Origin: Candidatus Heimdallarchaeota archaeon
GTDB taxonomy: Archaea; Asgardarchaeota; Heimdallarchaeia; JABLTI01
DNA length: 5,058 nt
NCBI GenBank assembly: GCA_030671945.1
Contig: DAOVHJ010000215.1
Location: 1 to 5,058 of the forward strand
Reading direction: 5' to 3'
Shown here one piece after another: positions 1 through 5,058 of this stretch; position 1 is the first letter of the stretch; every line of letters starts with the position of its first letter. The notes below the pieces were generated by a model that had not been told where the DNA came from, searched no databases, and saw only the letters and a list, made by a program, of their open reading frames with translations. Both the position numbers and the translations under genes were made by a program.

Positions 1-126
1 AGAAAGAAAATATTCAATGCTCATGCTTGTCAAACACATTTGAAAATTCAAGAGGAAAGAGTCGGTGAAACGATCTGCGGAATTTGCATAGCAGTTTGTC
101 CATATGGAAAGAAGAAGCAAAAATAA
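1..126 (+). CDS. 4Fe-4S protein, C-terminal fragment (possibly epoxyqueuosine reductase-like)
   Basis: This is an open frame from the first base to TAA at 124-126, and it gives the last 41 residues of a protein that begins outside the window. The fragment has the cysteine pattern CGICIAVCP (Cys26, Cys29 and Cys33 of the fragment, followed by Pro), which is a typical 4Fe-4S ligand set. An earlier Cys10 in HACQTHL may bind a second cluster, and the tail is lysine-rich. A terminal CxxCxxxCP motif with a short basic tail is common in the double-cluster domain of archaeal QueG-like (COG1600) proteins, which reduce epoxyqueuosine in tRNA or have unknown redox roles. That family assignment is inference from a short tail. 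Another ferredoxin-type or corrinoid-dependent reductase remains possible. The coding call is solid, the product call is not. Confidence 0.7.
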   Translation, partial: RKKIFNAHACQTHLKIQEERVGETICGICIAVCPYGKKKQK

Positions 127-156
127 TTCAGCAAGAGATTCAAAACAACTAATCAG

Positions 157-163
157 TTTTTTT
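157..163 (+). terminator. Oligo-T tract, candidate terminator of the Fe-S gene
   Basis: An uninterrupted run of seven T residues lies 31 bases after the stop of the upstream Fe-S gene. No GC-rich hairpin precedes it. Archaeal RNA polymerase can terminate at oligo-T tracts without a hairpin, so this is a reasonable termination site that would separate the upstream gene from tldD. It is a positional inference only. The tract also abuts the inverted repeat in the tldD promoter. Confidence 0.4.
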
Positions 164-191
164 AATGCTGGAATATAATAAACTAGCATTA
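163..191 (+). promoter_or_regulatory. tldD promoter region: TATA-like element inside an inverted repeat
   Basis: TAATGCT (163-169) and AGCATTA (185-191) are perfect inverted repeats. With one G-T pair the arms extend to 9 bp (163-171 and 183-191). The 11-base centre (172-182) is a TATA-like A/T stretch, TATAATAA at 174-181, preceded by GGAA, a purine stretch that could serve as a BRE. A start of transcription about 25 bases downstream would fall near 203, giving a short leader that still includes the AGGA before the ATG at 215. A second A/T-rich candidate, TTTATAAT at 197-204, would place transcription start near 226 and favour the internal ATG at 236. The dyad could be a repressor site overlapping the TATA box, or chance in A/T-rich DNA. 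Confidence 0.4.
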
Positions 192-214
192 TAATTTTTA
201 TAATAGGAAATGCA

Positions 215-1681
215 ATGAATATTTGGTTCATAACTATGAAAGACGGTAAAGATATCGCTGATTTCGCTGTAGATTACGGAACCAAGAAAGGAGCAAACTA
301 CATAGAAGCAAGATATGTAGACTCAAGAGATGAAGGTTACACCACTAGAAATGGAGCTCTTATTGGAGGAGGAATTGTTAATACTCAAGGTATAGCAATT
401 AGAGTTCTAGCAGATGGTGGAATCGGCTTCTGTTCTACGGCTAAATTAGAGAAAGATCATGTGAAGAAAGCAATTGAACTTGCAATCAAAATGGCCAAAG
501 CCAGTAAGAGAAAAGAACCGATCATATTCTCAGAAGAAGATGTTGTGAAAACCAAATGGTCAACACCAGTAAAACAAAACATTGCAGACATTTCTGAAGA
601 AGAAAAAATCAAGTTTGTATATGATCTTGATAAAACACTAGTTAGTCAAGATTACGGTGAAAGTTTGGTAACAAGAACATTAATGTTAAACTTGAATGAT
701 GTCAAGAAATACATTCACAACAGCGAAGGATCACAAATAGAATCAGAAAAATCGTTAATCTTCTTTTACACTTTTAATACTGCAAAAGGAACTTTAGGAA
801 CAGAGCAACGATTTAATGGTATGGGCGGTTCAATGGGCTGGGAATGGTTTGAAGAAGAAAATATCGTGGAAAAAGTAATCCTCGATAACGAAGCTTTAGT
901 CAAGACAGCCATTAATGCAAAAGAGATGAAACTTGGAGAGATTGATGTCATTGTGAGTGGTGAAGTTGCAGGTATTATTGCACATGAAAACACAGGACAT
1001 CCCTCTGAGGGTGATAGAATACTCGGTCGCGAAGGAGCACAAGCTGGAGAGTCATTTTACATAGATCTCTTAAAAGATCAAAAATTAGGAGAGATCAAGA
1101 TTGGAAGTGAATGCGTGAATCTCATAGATGATCCAACTCTTCCTGGTAGTGCCGGGTTTTACTTATACGATGACGAATGTGTGAAAGCTCGACCAAGGTA
1201 CTTGATTAAGAATGGACTCATCAATGAAGTGCTGCTCAATAGAGAATTCGCATATAAATTTGAAACAAAATCAAACGCATCTTCAAGATCCATGGGTTAC
1301 GATAGAGAACCATTAATACGAATGGCAAACACCTATTTCGGACCAGGGGATCATAACATAGAAGAGCTTTTTGAGGATGTCAAAAAGGGCATTTACATGA
1401 AAAGCTTCACAGAATGGAACATTGATGATCGAAGATTCCAAAGCAAATACGTTGGATTAGAAGCATATCTAATCGAAGATGGTGTGCTAACTGATAAGAT
1501 GGTTAGAAGACCGATTCTCGAATTAACAACCTTTGGTTTGTATGGAAGTGTTGATGCAATAACTAAAGACGCTGAATTCCCCATGGGTCATTGTGGAAAG
1601 TCGGATCCCGGTCAAGGAGCTCCTTGCTGGATGGGTGGAAGTCAAGTTAGAATGAGAAATATACGTCTTGGAGGAGAATAA
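215..1681 (+). CDS. tldD: TldD, catalytic subunit of the TldD/TldE metalloprotease
   Basis: A 488-residue protein of normal TldD length. The catalytic subunit of the TldD/TldE complex is a cytosolic zinc-type peptidase. In E. coli the complex matures microcin B17 and degrades CcdA; the substrate in archaea is not established. The active-site motif HENTGH lies at residues 257-262, followed by the conserved stretch GREGAQAGESF. DDPTLPG (305-311), RMANTY (369-374) and the C-terminal CGK (Cys460) are also present; in characterised TldD this cysteine supplies a metal ligand. The N-terminal domain occupies roughly residues 10-130. A second cysteine (Cys471) follows closely in GAPCWMGG. Start 215 has AGGA at 205-208 with a 6-base spacer; ATG 236 (Met8) has no such site but would fit the family N-terminus equally well. 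The gene ends one base before tldE, so the two are surely cotranscribed. Confidence 0.95.
   Translation: MNIWFITMKDGKDIADFAVDYGTKKGANYIEARYVDSRDEGYTTRNGALIGGGIVNTQGIAIRVLADGGIGFCSTAKLEKDHVKKAIELAIKMAKASKRKEPIIFSEEDVVKTKWSTPVKQNIADISEEEKIKFVYDLDKTLVSQDYGESLVTRTLMLNLNDVKKYIHNSEGSQIESEKSLIFFYTFNTAKGTLGTEQRFNGMGGSMGWEWFEEENIVEKVILDNEALVKTAINAKEMKLGEIDVIVSGEVAGIIAHENTGHPSEGDRILGREGAQAGESFYIDLLKDQKLGEIKIGSECVNLIDDPTLPGSAGFYLYDDECVKARPRYLIKNGLINEVLLNREFAYKFETKSNASSRSMGYDREPLIRMANTYFGPGDHNIEELFEDVKKGIYMKSFTEWNIDDRRFQSKYVGLEAYLIEDGVLTDKMVRRPILELTTFGLYGSVDAITKDAEFPMGHCGKSDPGQGAPCWMGGSQVRMRNIRLGGE
1670..1676 (+). promoter_or_regulatory. Strong Shine-Dalgarno site fixing the tldE start
   Basis: GGAGGAG lies within the last codons of tldD, six bases before the ATG at 1683. 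It matches the 3' end of 16S rRNA well and is much stronger than the sites before tldD or pyrG. It decides against the in-frame TTG at 1668, which lies upstream of this site and overlaps tldD. Confidence 0.85.
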
Positions 1682-1682
1682 A

Positions 1683-3053
1683 ATGAGTAACAATTTTACA
1701 GAAAAAGCATTAGAAGTAGCACAGAAAGAAGGAGCAACCGAAGTTATTGCTCGATTAGTCGAAGGACCAAATTATCAAATTCGATTCTCAAATTCCAACA
1801 TTGATATTTCTAAACAATGGGATCAAAGTATGTTAGAAGTCTTCATTGCGATTGGCAAACAAATAACTCAAGTAGATATCCAAGATCCTACAATTCCAAA
1901 AATAGAACAAATTGTTAAGCAAGCTACCAATTTTGCTAAAAGAATGCCTGATAGTCAGCTCTATGCTACAATGGAGTCAAAGAAGCAATCCTACAAAGCA
2001 ATTGATGGTTTGTATGATAAGACTATTGAGACTTTTCCTGAGAAAGCACCTGAGATGGTAAATGTTGCTATAGAAAAAGCACTTGAAGTCGGTGCAAAAA
2101 GAGCTGCTGGTGTGCTTTATTTTGGAAAAACAAGATCTGAATTACTAACAAGTTACGGAAACTCAGGTTCATACGATACATCATTTTATAGGATGACAAT
2201 ACGCTCATTCGTTGATTTTGAAAGTAGTGGTCAAGATGTAGTTGTTGGAAGAAATATGTCTAACATAGAAAAGAAGTTTTCAGAAGCAGGCGAAAATGCT
2301 GGAAAACTCGCTAAAATGGCTGTTGGAGGAAAACAAGGCAAAGCAGGAAAATACGATTTGATTCTTAGCCCCACTGTTGGTGGTAATCTCTTTGGACAAA
2401 TAACTGATGGAGCTAATCCCTTAATGCTCTTATTAAACATGAGTCCATTAGGAGACCATATTGGTGAGCAAATTACTCCTGAGGATTTCCATGTGGTAGA
2501 TGATCCACATATAAGTGAAGGCTTAGGAAGCAAACCATTTGATGTGGAAGGAACTCCAACAAGTAAAACACCAATCATTCAAAACGGTGTCTTAGTAGGT
2601 TTAATTCACAACACAACTTCTGGAATAATGATGCAAACTGAAAGCACAGGAAATTCAAATCTCACCGGTTTCTTTGGTTCTGGATCCAAGTTTCTCGCAC
2701 CTGAACCAACAAATATGGTTTATAGTAAAGGTGATTACTCACTCGATGAAATCATTGCTGAATCCAAAAAACCAACAATCTATGTTACCAGTAATTGGTA
2801 TACACGTTACACAAATATGATAGAAGGAGAATTCTCAACCATACCTCGAGATGGAATGTTTCTTATTGAAGACGGGGAAATCAAAAAACCTGTTAGAAAG
2901 CTTCGAATCTCAGAGAACCTTCTCAAAATGAGTAAAAGAGTAGAAGCAATTGGTAAAGACCGAAAACAAATTCAATGGTGGGAAGTCTATACTCCAACAT
3001 TTATTCCTACTATAAAAATCGCTGATTGCAATATCACTGCAGCCACACAATAA
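1683..3053 (+). CDS. pmbA: TldE/PmbA, non-catalytic subunit of the TldD/TldE protease
   Basis: A 456-residue protein, the usual length for TldE (PmbA), the partner that forms a heterodimer with TldD and shapes the protease channel. It shares the TldD fold but lacks the HExxxH motif. The equivalent region reads ILSPTVGGNLFG (about residues 227-238), as expected for the inactive subunit. Other family signs are an N-terminal domain with a KALEVAQKEGATEV helix, a Gly/Ser-rich central segment with HNTTSG and STGNSN, the EPTNM...KGDYS strand-turn, and the C-terminal RKLRISENLL helix followed by a long P-x-I-x-I-x-D type tail. The start at ATG 1683 is set by a strong Shine-Dalgarno site. A longer version beginning at TTG 1668 would add five residues and is unlikely. 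tldD ends at 1681, so one base separates the genes and translation is probably coupled, fitting equal production of the two subunits. Nothing suggests truncation or frameshift. Confidence 0.93.
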   Translation: MSNNFTEKALEVAQKEGATEVIARLVEGPNYQIRFSNSNIDISKQWDQSMLEVFIAIGKQITQVDIQDPTIPKIEQIVKQATNFAKRMPDSQLYATMESKKQSYKAIDGLYDKTIETFPEKAPEMVNVAIEKALEVGAKRAAGVLYFGKTRSELLTSYGNSGSYDTSFYRMTIRSFVDFESSGQDVVVGRNMSNIEKKFSEAGENAGKLAKMAVGGKQGKAGKYDLILSPTVGGNLFGQITDGANPLMLLLNMSPLGDHIGEQITPEDFHVVDDPHISEGLGSKPFDVEGTPTSKTPIIQNGVLVGLIHNTTSGIMMQTESTGNSNLTGFFGSGSKFLAPEPTNMVYSKGDYSLDEIIAESKKPTIYVTSNWYTRYTNMIEGEFSTIPRDGMFLIEDGEIKKPVRKLRISENLLKMSKRVEAIGKDRKQIQWWEVYTPTFIPTIKIADCNITAATQ

Positions 3054-3063
3054 ATAAGAAATA

Positions 3064-3110
3064 TCTCTCGAACTCGTATTAGAGTTTGAGAGAAAAACTC
3101 TTTTTCTTTT
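3064..3110 (+). terminator. Hairpin and T-rich terminator of the tldD-tldE operon
   Basis: The arms 3064-3075 (TCTCTCGAACTC) and 3082-3093 (GAGTTTGAGAGA) form a 12-bp stem with one G-U pair and a six-base loop (GTATTA). The stem is followed after a few A residues by CTCTTTTTCTTTT (3098-3110). It begins 11 bases after the tldE stop. The form resembles a bacterial intrinsic terminator, although the T tract is not immediately at the stem base; in an archaeon the T-rich tract may do most of the work. It separates tldDE from pyrG. Confidence 0.7.
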
Positions 3111-3116
3111 GATTTC

Positions 3117-3140
3117 ATGCTGACAATTTAAATAAAGCAT
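3117..3140 (+). promoter_or_regulatory. pyrG promoter: TATA box flanked by ATGCT/AGCAT half-sites
   Basis: TTTAAATA at 3127-3134 is a near-consensus archaeal TATA box, placing transcription start at about 3155-3160 and leaving a leader of roughly 45-50 bases before pyrG. The box is flanked by ATGCT (3117-3121) and AGCAT (3136-3140), an inverted repeat with a 14-base spacer. The same half-sites flank the TATA-like element of tldD with a 15-base spacer. The promoter call is good; an operator role for the repeat is inference. Confidence 0.55.
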
Positions 3141-3173
3141 CTACATAAAGTTCATATAGATAAAAGAATTGAT

Positions 3174-3188
3174 ATCATTTTTTATGAT
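3174..3188 (+). promoter_or_regulatory. Small hairpin in the pyrG leader
   Basis: ATCAT (3174-3178), a T5 loop (3179-3183) and ATGAT (3184-3188) form a 5-bp stem, or 6 bp with a terminal T-G pair, ending 17 bases before the pyrG ATG. It lies inside the predicted transcript leader. It is weak and A/T-rich, so it may be chance. No clear Shine-Dalgarno site precedes the pyrG ATG; the nearest purine stretch is GAAAAGAAGATGAG at 3189-3202. Confidence 0.2.
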
Positions 3189-3205
3189 GAAAAGAAGATG
3201 AGTAT

Positions 3206-4846
3206 ATGTCGAAAAAAACCAAATTTGTGTTTATCGTTGGTGGAGTCATGTCCGGAATTGGAAAGGGGATCGTGACTTCCAGTATAGGGAAAAATATTCA
3301 GAATCGTAAAGGAACAATTGATCTTATTAAAATTGATCCCTACCTAAACATCGATGCGGGTACCATGAATCCAATACAACATGGTGAAGTTTTTGTAACA
3401 GATGATGGGGGAGAAATTGATGTTGATTTTGGTCATTACGCTAGGATTCTAGGACTAAATATGAAGAAAAGTCAGAACATTACTACAGGTAAAGTTTATC
3501 GAGAAGTCATTAGAAAAGAACGTGCAGGCGATTACCTCGGGCAAACTGTACAAGTTATCCCTCATATTACAGATGAAATTAAGAAAAGGATTCGAGAGGT
3601 TGTGGAATTAAGAAATCCTGATGTTTTACTAATTGAAGTTGGTGGAACAGTTGGTGACATGGAGTCTCAACCTTTTCTAGAAGCTATTCGGCAAATGATC
3701 ATGGAGGAAAACAAAGAAGACACCTTGTTAGTTCACACAACATTTGTCCCAGTACCTGCTCATCTTGGTGAGCCTAAAACGAAACCAACTCAGCATTCAG
3801 TAAAAGAACTCAGAAGTATAGGTTTGAATCCAACAATCATAGTTTGTAGAAGCCACAAAGTTTTAGACGAAAAAATACAAGAAAAAGTAGCTTTATTCTG
3901 TAATGTACCGAAAGAAGCTGTTTTTACTTTACCGGATTTGGATACAGTATATTCAGCTCCATATTTGCTTGATCAACAAGGATTTGGTGATTTAGTAATA
4001 AAAGAGCTTGATTTAAAGGCAGAAAAAGTTGATTGGAAAGAATGGAATGAGTTAACAGATCGTTATGAAAATCCAGAAGATTGTGTAAAAATTGCAATGG
4101 GCGGGAAATATACAACGATAGTTGATTCATATATATCTGTTAATGAGGCTTTGAAGCATGCAGCAGCCTTTTTCAAATATGGAGTTAAAATCGATTGGAT
4201 AGATACTGAAGAAATTGAGCAAGACAAAAACAAAGTTAAAGTAATGAATGAATATGATGGTCTATTAGTCCCTGGTGGGTTTGGTTATAGAGGTACCGAA
4301 GGAAAAATCACGATGATCTATCATGCACGTGAGAATAATATACCTTTCTTAGGGTTGTGTTTTGGTTTTCAATTAGCTACTGTAGAATTTTCTAGAAATG
4401 TTGTTGGTGTTAAAGATGCATCTAGTTTTGAATTCACTATCAATGGTGAAGTAAAATCCAAGAATTTAGTAATTGATCTTTTACCAGAACAAAAAGGAGT
4501 TACAGATTTAGGGGGAACTATGAGATTAGGTGGTTTAAAAGTACTAATTAAGAAGGGAACAAACACCCATAGGCTTTACAAAAAGGATCTAATTGTAGAA
4601 AGGCATAGACATAGATTCGAAGTGAATCCAGATTTCATAGAGCGAATTGAGAAAAAGGGTCTTGTTTTTGCGGGAACATCTGAAGATGGTCGGAGAATGG
4701 AGATTTTTGAATTACCAGGACATAGATTCTTCCAAGCATCACAATTTCATCCTGAATTCACCTCACTTCCTTGGAACCCAAATCCTTTGTTCAGAGGCTT
4801 CATAGAAGCAGCAATAGAAAGGAAGAAGGAAAGACTCAAAACCTAG
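3206..4846 (+). CDS. pyrG: CTP synthase (glutamine-hydrolysing)
   Basis: A 546-residue complete CTP synthase. It makes CTP from UTP, ATP and glutamine, the last step of de novo pyrimidine nucleotide synthesis, in the cytoplasm, usually as a tetramer. The N-terminal amidoligase domain (about 1-270) has the P-loop-like GGVMSGIGKG (12-21), Lys42 in KIDPYLNIDAGT, Asp74, Glu144 in IEVGGTVGD, and the UTP/CTP-site motif KTKPTQHS (191-198). The class I glutamine amidotransferase domain (about 290-540) has PGGFGYRG (356-363), nucleophile Cys385 in GLCFGFQ, PEQK...GGTMRLGG, ERHRHRFEVN, and His515 and Glu517 in HPEF, completing the Cys-His-Glu triad. All expected catalytic residues are present. SGIGKG and DDGGE are the archaeal/eukaryotic forms rather than the usual bacterial SSLGKG and EDGAE. 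The gene has its own promoter after the tldDE terminator and faces a convergent regulator. Confidence 0.98.
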   Translation: MSKKTKFVFIVGGVMSGIGKGIVTSSIGKNIQNRKGTIDLIKIDPYLNIDAGTMNPIQHGEVFVTDDGGEIDVDFGHYARILGLNMKKSQNITTGKVYREVIRKERAGDYLGQTVQVIPHITDEIKKRIREVVELRNPDVLLIEVGGTVGDMESQPFLEAIRQMIMEENKEDTLLVHTTFVPVPAHLGEPKTKPTQHSVKELRSIGLNPTIIVCRSHKVLDEKIQEKVALFCNVPKEAVFTLPDLDTVYSAPYLLDQQGFGDLVIKELDLKAEKVDWKEWNELTDRYENPEDCVKIAMGGKYTTIVDSYISVNEALKHAAAFFKYGVKIDWIDTEEIEQDKNKVKVMNEYDGLLVPGGFGYRGTEGKITMIYHARENNIPFLGLCFGFQLATVEFSRNVVGVKDASSFEFTINGEVKSKNLVIDLLPEQKGVTDLGGTMRLGGLKVLIKKGTNTHRLYKKDLIVERHRHRFEVNPDFIERIEKKGLVFAGTSEDGRRMEIFELPGHRFFQASQFHPEFTSLPWNPNPLFRGFIEAAIERKKERLKT

Positions 4847-4855
4847 TACCTTTTG

Positions 4856-4881
4856 AAAAACAGAATAAAGAATTCCAAAAA
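4856..4881 (-). terminator. Oligo-T tracts behind the minus-strand regulator
   Basis: Read on the minus strand, the 48-base gap between the convergent stops contains two T5 tracts (4877-4881 and 4856-4860) and several shorter T runs just after the regulator's TGA. This fits hairpin-independent archaeal termination. A weak CCAA/TTGG dyad (4875-4878 and 4886-4889) is present. On the plus strand only a T4 (4851-4854) follows pyrG, so pyrG transcripts may run into the convergent gene. Confidence 0.35.
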
Positions 4882-4894
4882 GAAATTGGGAAAA

Positions 4895-5058
4895 TCATAT
4901 CTTGAAAATTACTGTATCAACTTTTGTACTGCAAATCTTTCGAACACCATGCATTCCCGGTTCATAACGGGACACCAAAAGTTTTGCATTTTCAAGAATT
5001 TTAATTTGAGCACTAACATTTGCTTCTGTTTGATTTAATAAACCTGCAATACGGCTTA
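4895..5058 (-). CDS. Winged-helix (ArsR-like) transcriptional regulator, C-terminal fragment
   Basis: On the minus strand an open frame enters from the right edge and ends at TGA (4897-4895), giving 53 residues. It begins SRIAGLLNQTEANVSAQIK, a helix-turn-helix in which TEANVSAQIKILENAKLL is the likely recognition helix and following turn. This leads to a wing with RYEPGMHGVRKICSTK and a final strand DTVIFKI. The pattern of an HTH followed by a PG-x-x-G-x-x-K-x-C wing resembles the COG4189-type subgroup of predicted ArsR-like regulators; this comparison is from memory. The protein probably binds DNA as a dimer. Its start, N-terminus and promoter are outside the window, and the target is unknown. 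It is convergent with pyrG, so it is not in that operon. The coding call is strong because residue patterns fit a winged helix throughout. Confidence 0.75.
   Translation of the reverse strand, partial: SRIAGLLNQTEANVSAQIKILENAKLLVSRYEPGMHGVRKICSTKVDTVIFKI

Noticed and set aside
127..214. Small RiPP precursor peptide or RNA gene upstream of tldD
   Set aside because: I checked for a short frame with a ribosome site. The ATGs at 165 and 210 do not open a convincing peptide, and no structured RNA is apparent beyond the promoter dyad.
1668..1682. TTG start giving TldE five extra residues
   Set aside because: It lies upstream of the strong GGAGGAG site and overlaps tldD; ATG 1683 is ideally spaced from that site.
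2910..3140. Minus-strand frame across the 3' end of tldE and the terminator
   Set aside because: It is antisense to well-conserved TldE codons, crosses the terminator hairpin, and has no recognisable domain. The other minus-strand frames inside tldD, tldE and pyrG are shadows of the same kind.
4955..4972. TCCCG/CGGGA hairpin downstream of pyrG as its terminator
   Set aside because: It is only 5 bp with an 8-base loop, is not followed by a T tract, and lies inside the regulator's coding sequence (the RYEPG segment), which explains the G/C bases.
4853..5038. Plus-strand frame of 61 codons starting at TTG
   Set aside because: It is rich in Lys, Asn, Phe and Cys with no recognisable pattern, has no ribosome site, and overlaps the minus-strand frame that encodes a convincing winged helix.
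1..5058. A novel defence or mobile system
   Set aside because: The complete genes are housekeeping types with intact motifs. There are no transposase, integrase, nuclease, toxin-antitoxin or repeat-array signs, and no obvious compositional break.

Overview
The window looks like ordinary chromosomal DNA from an AT-rich archaeon. The evidence is a CTP synthase with the SGIGKG / DDGGE signature shared by archaeal and eukaryotic enzymes, a TldD of the HExxGHP...GREGAQAGESF type that I associate with archaea, TATA-box-like promoters (TTTAAATA before pyrG), oligo-T tracts behind genes, and an archaeal-style winged-helix regulator. I cannot fix the lineage from sequence alone. A TACK or Asgard archaeon is possible, but that is inference.

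Layout, left to right: (1) 1-126 is the last 41 codons of a 4Fe-4S protein, possibly epoxyqueuosine reductase-like. (2) 127-214 is a short intergenic region with a T7 tract and a promoter whose TATA-like element lies inside an inverted repeat. (3) 215-1681 tldD and 1683-3053 tldE/pmbA form a tight two-gene operon, encoding the catalytic and non-catalytic subunits of the TldD/TldE metalloprotease. (4) 3054-3205 holds a 12-bp hairpin plus T-rich terminator closing the operon, then the pyrG promoter. (5) 3206-4846 is a complete pyrG (CTP synthase). (6) 4847-4894 is a short convergent intergenic region. (7) 4895-5058 on the minus strand is the C-terminal part of a winged-helix (ArsR-like) regulator whose start lies beyond the right edge.

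The genes do not form an obvious single pathway. TldD and TldE should act together as one complex. pyrG is a separate transcription unit with its own promoter, and the regulator is convergent to it. The least expected signal is that the tldD and pyrG TATA-like elements are both bracketed by ATGCT...AGCAT half-sites at nearly the same spacing, which may be a shared operator. I see no mobile element, CRISPR array, tRNA or rRNA, and no evidence for a new defence or RiPP system.
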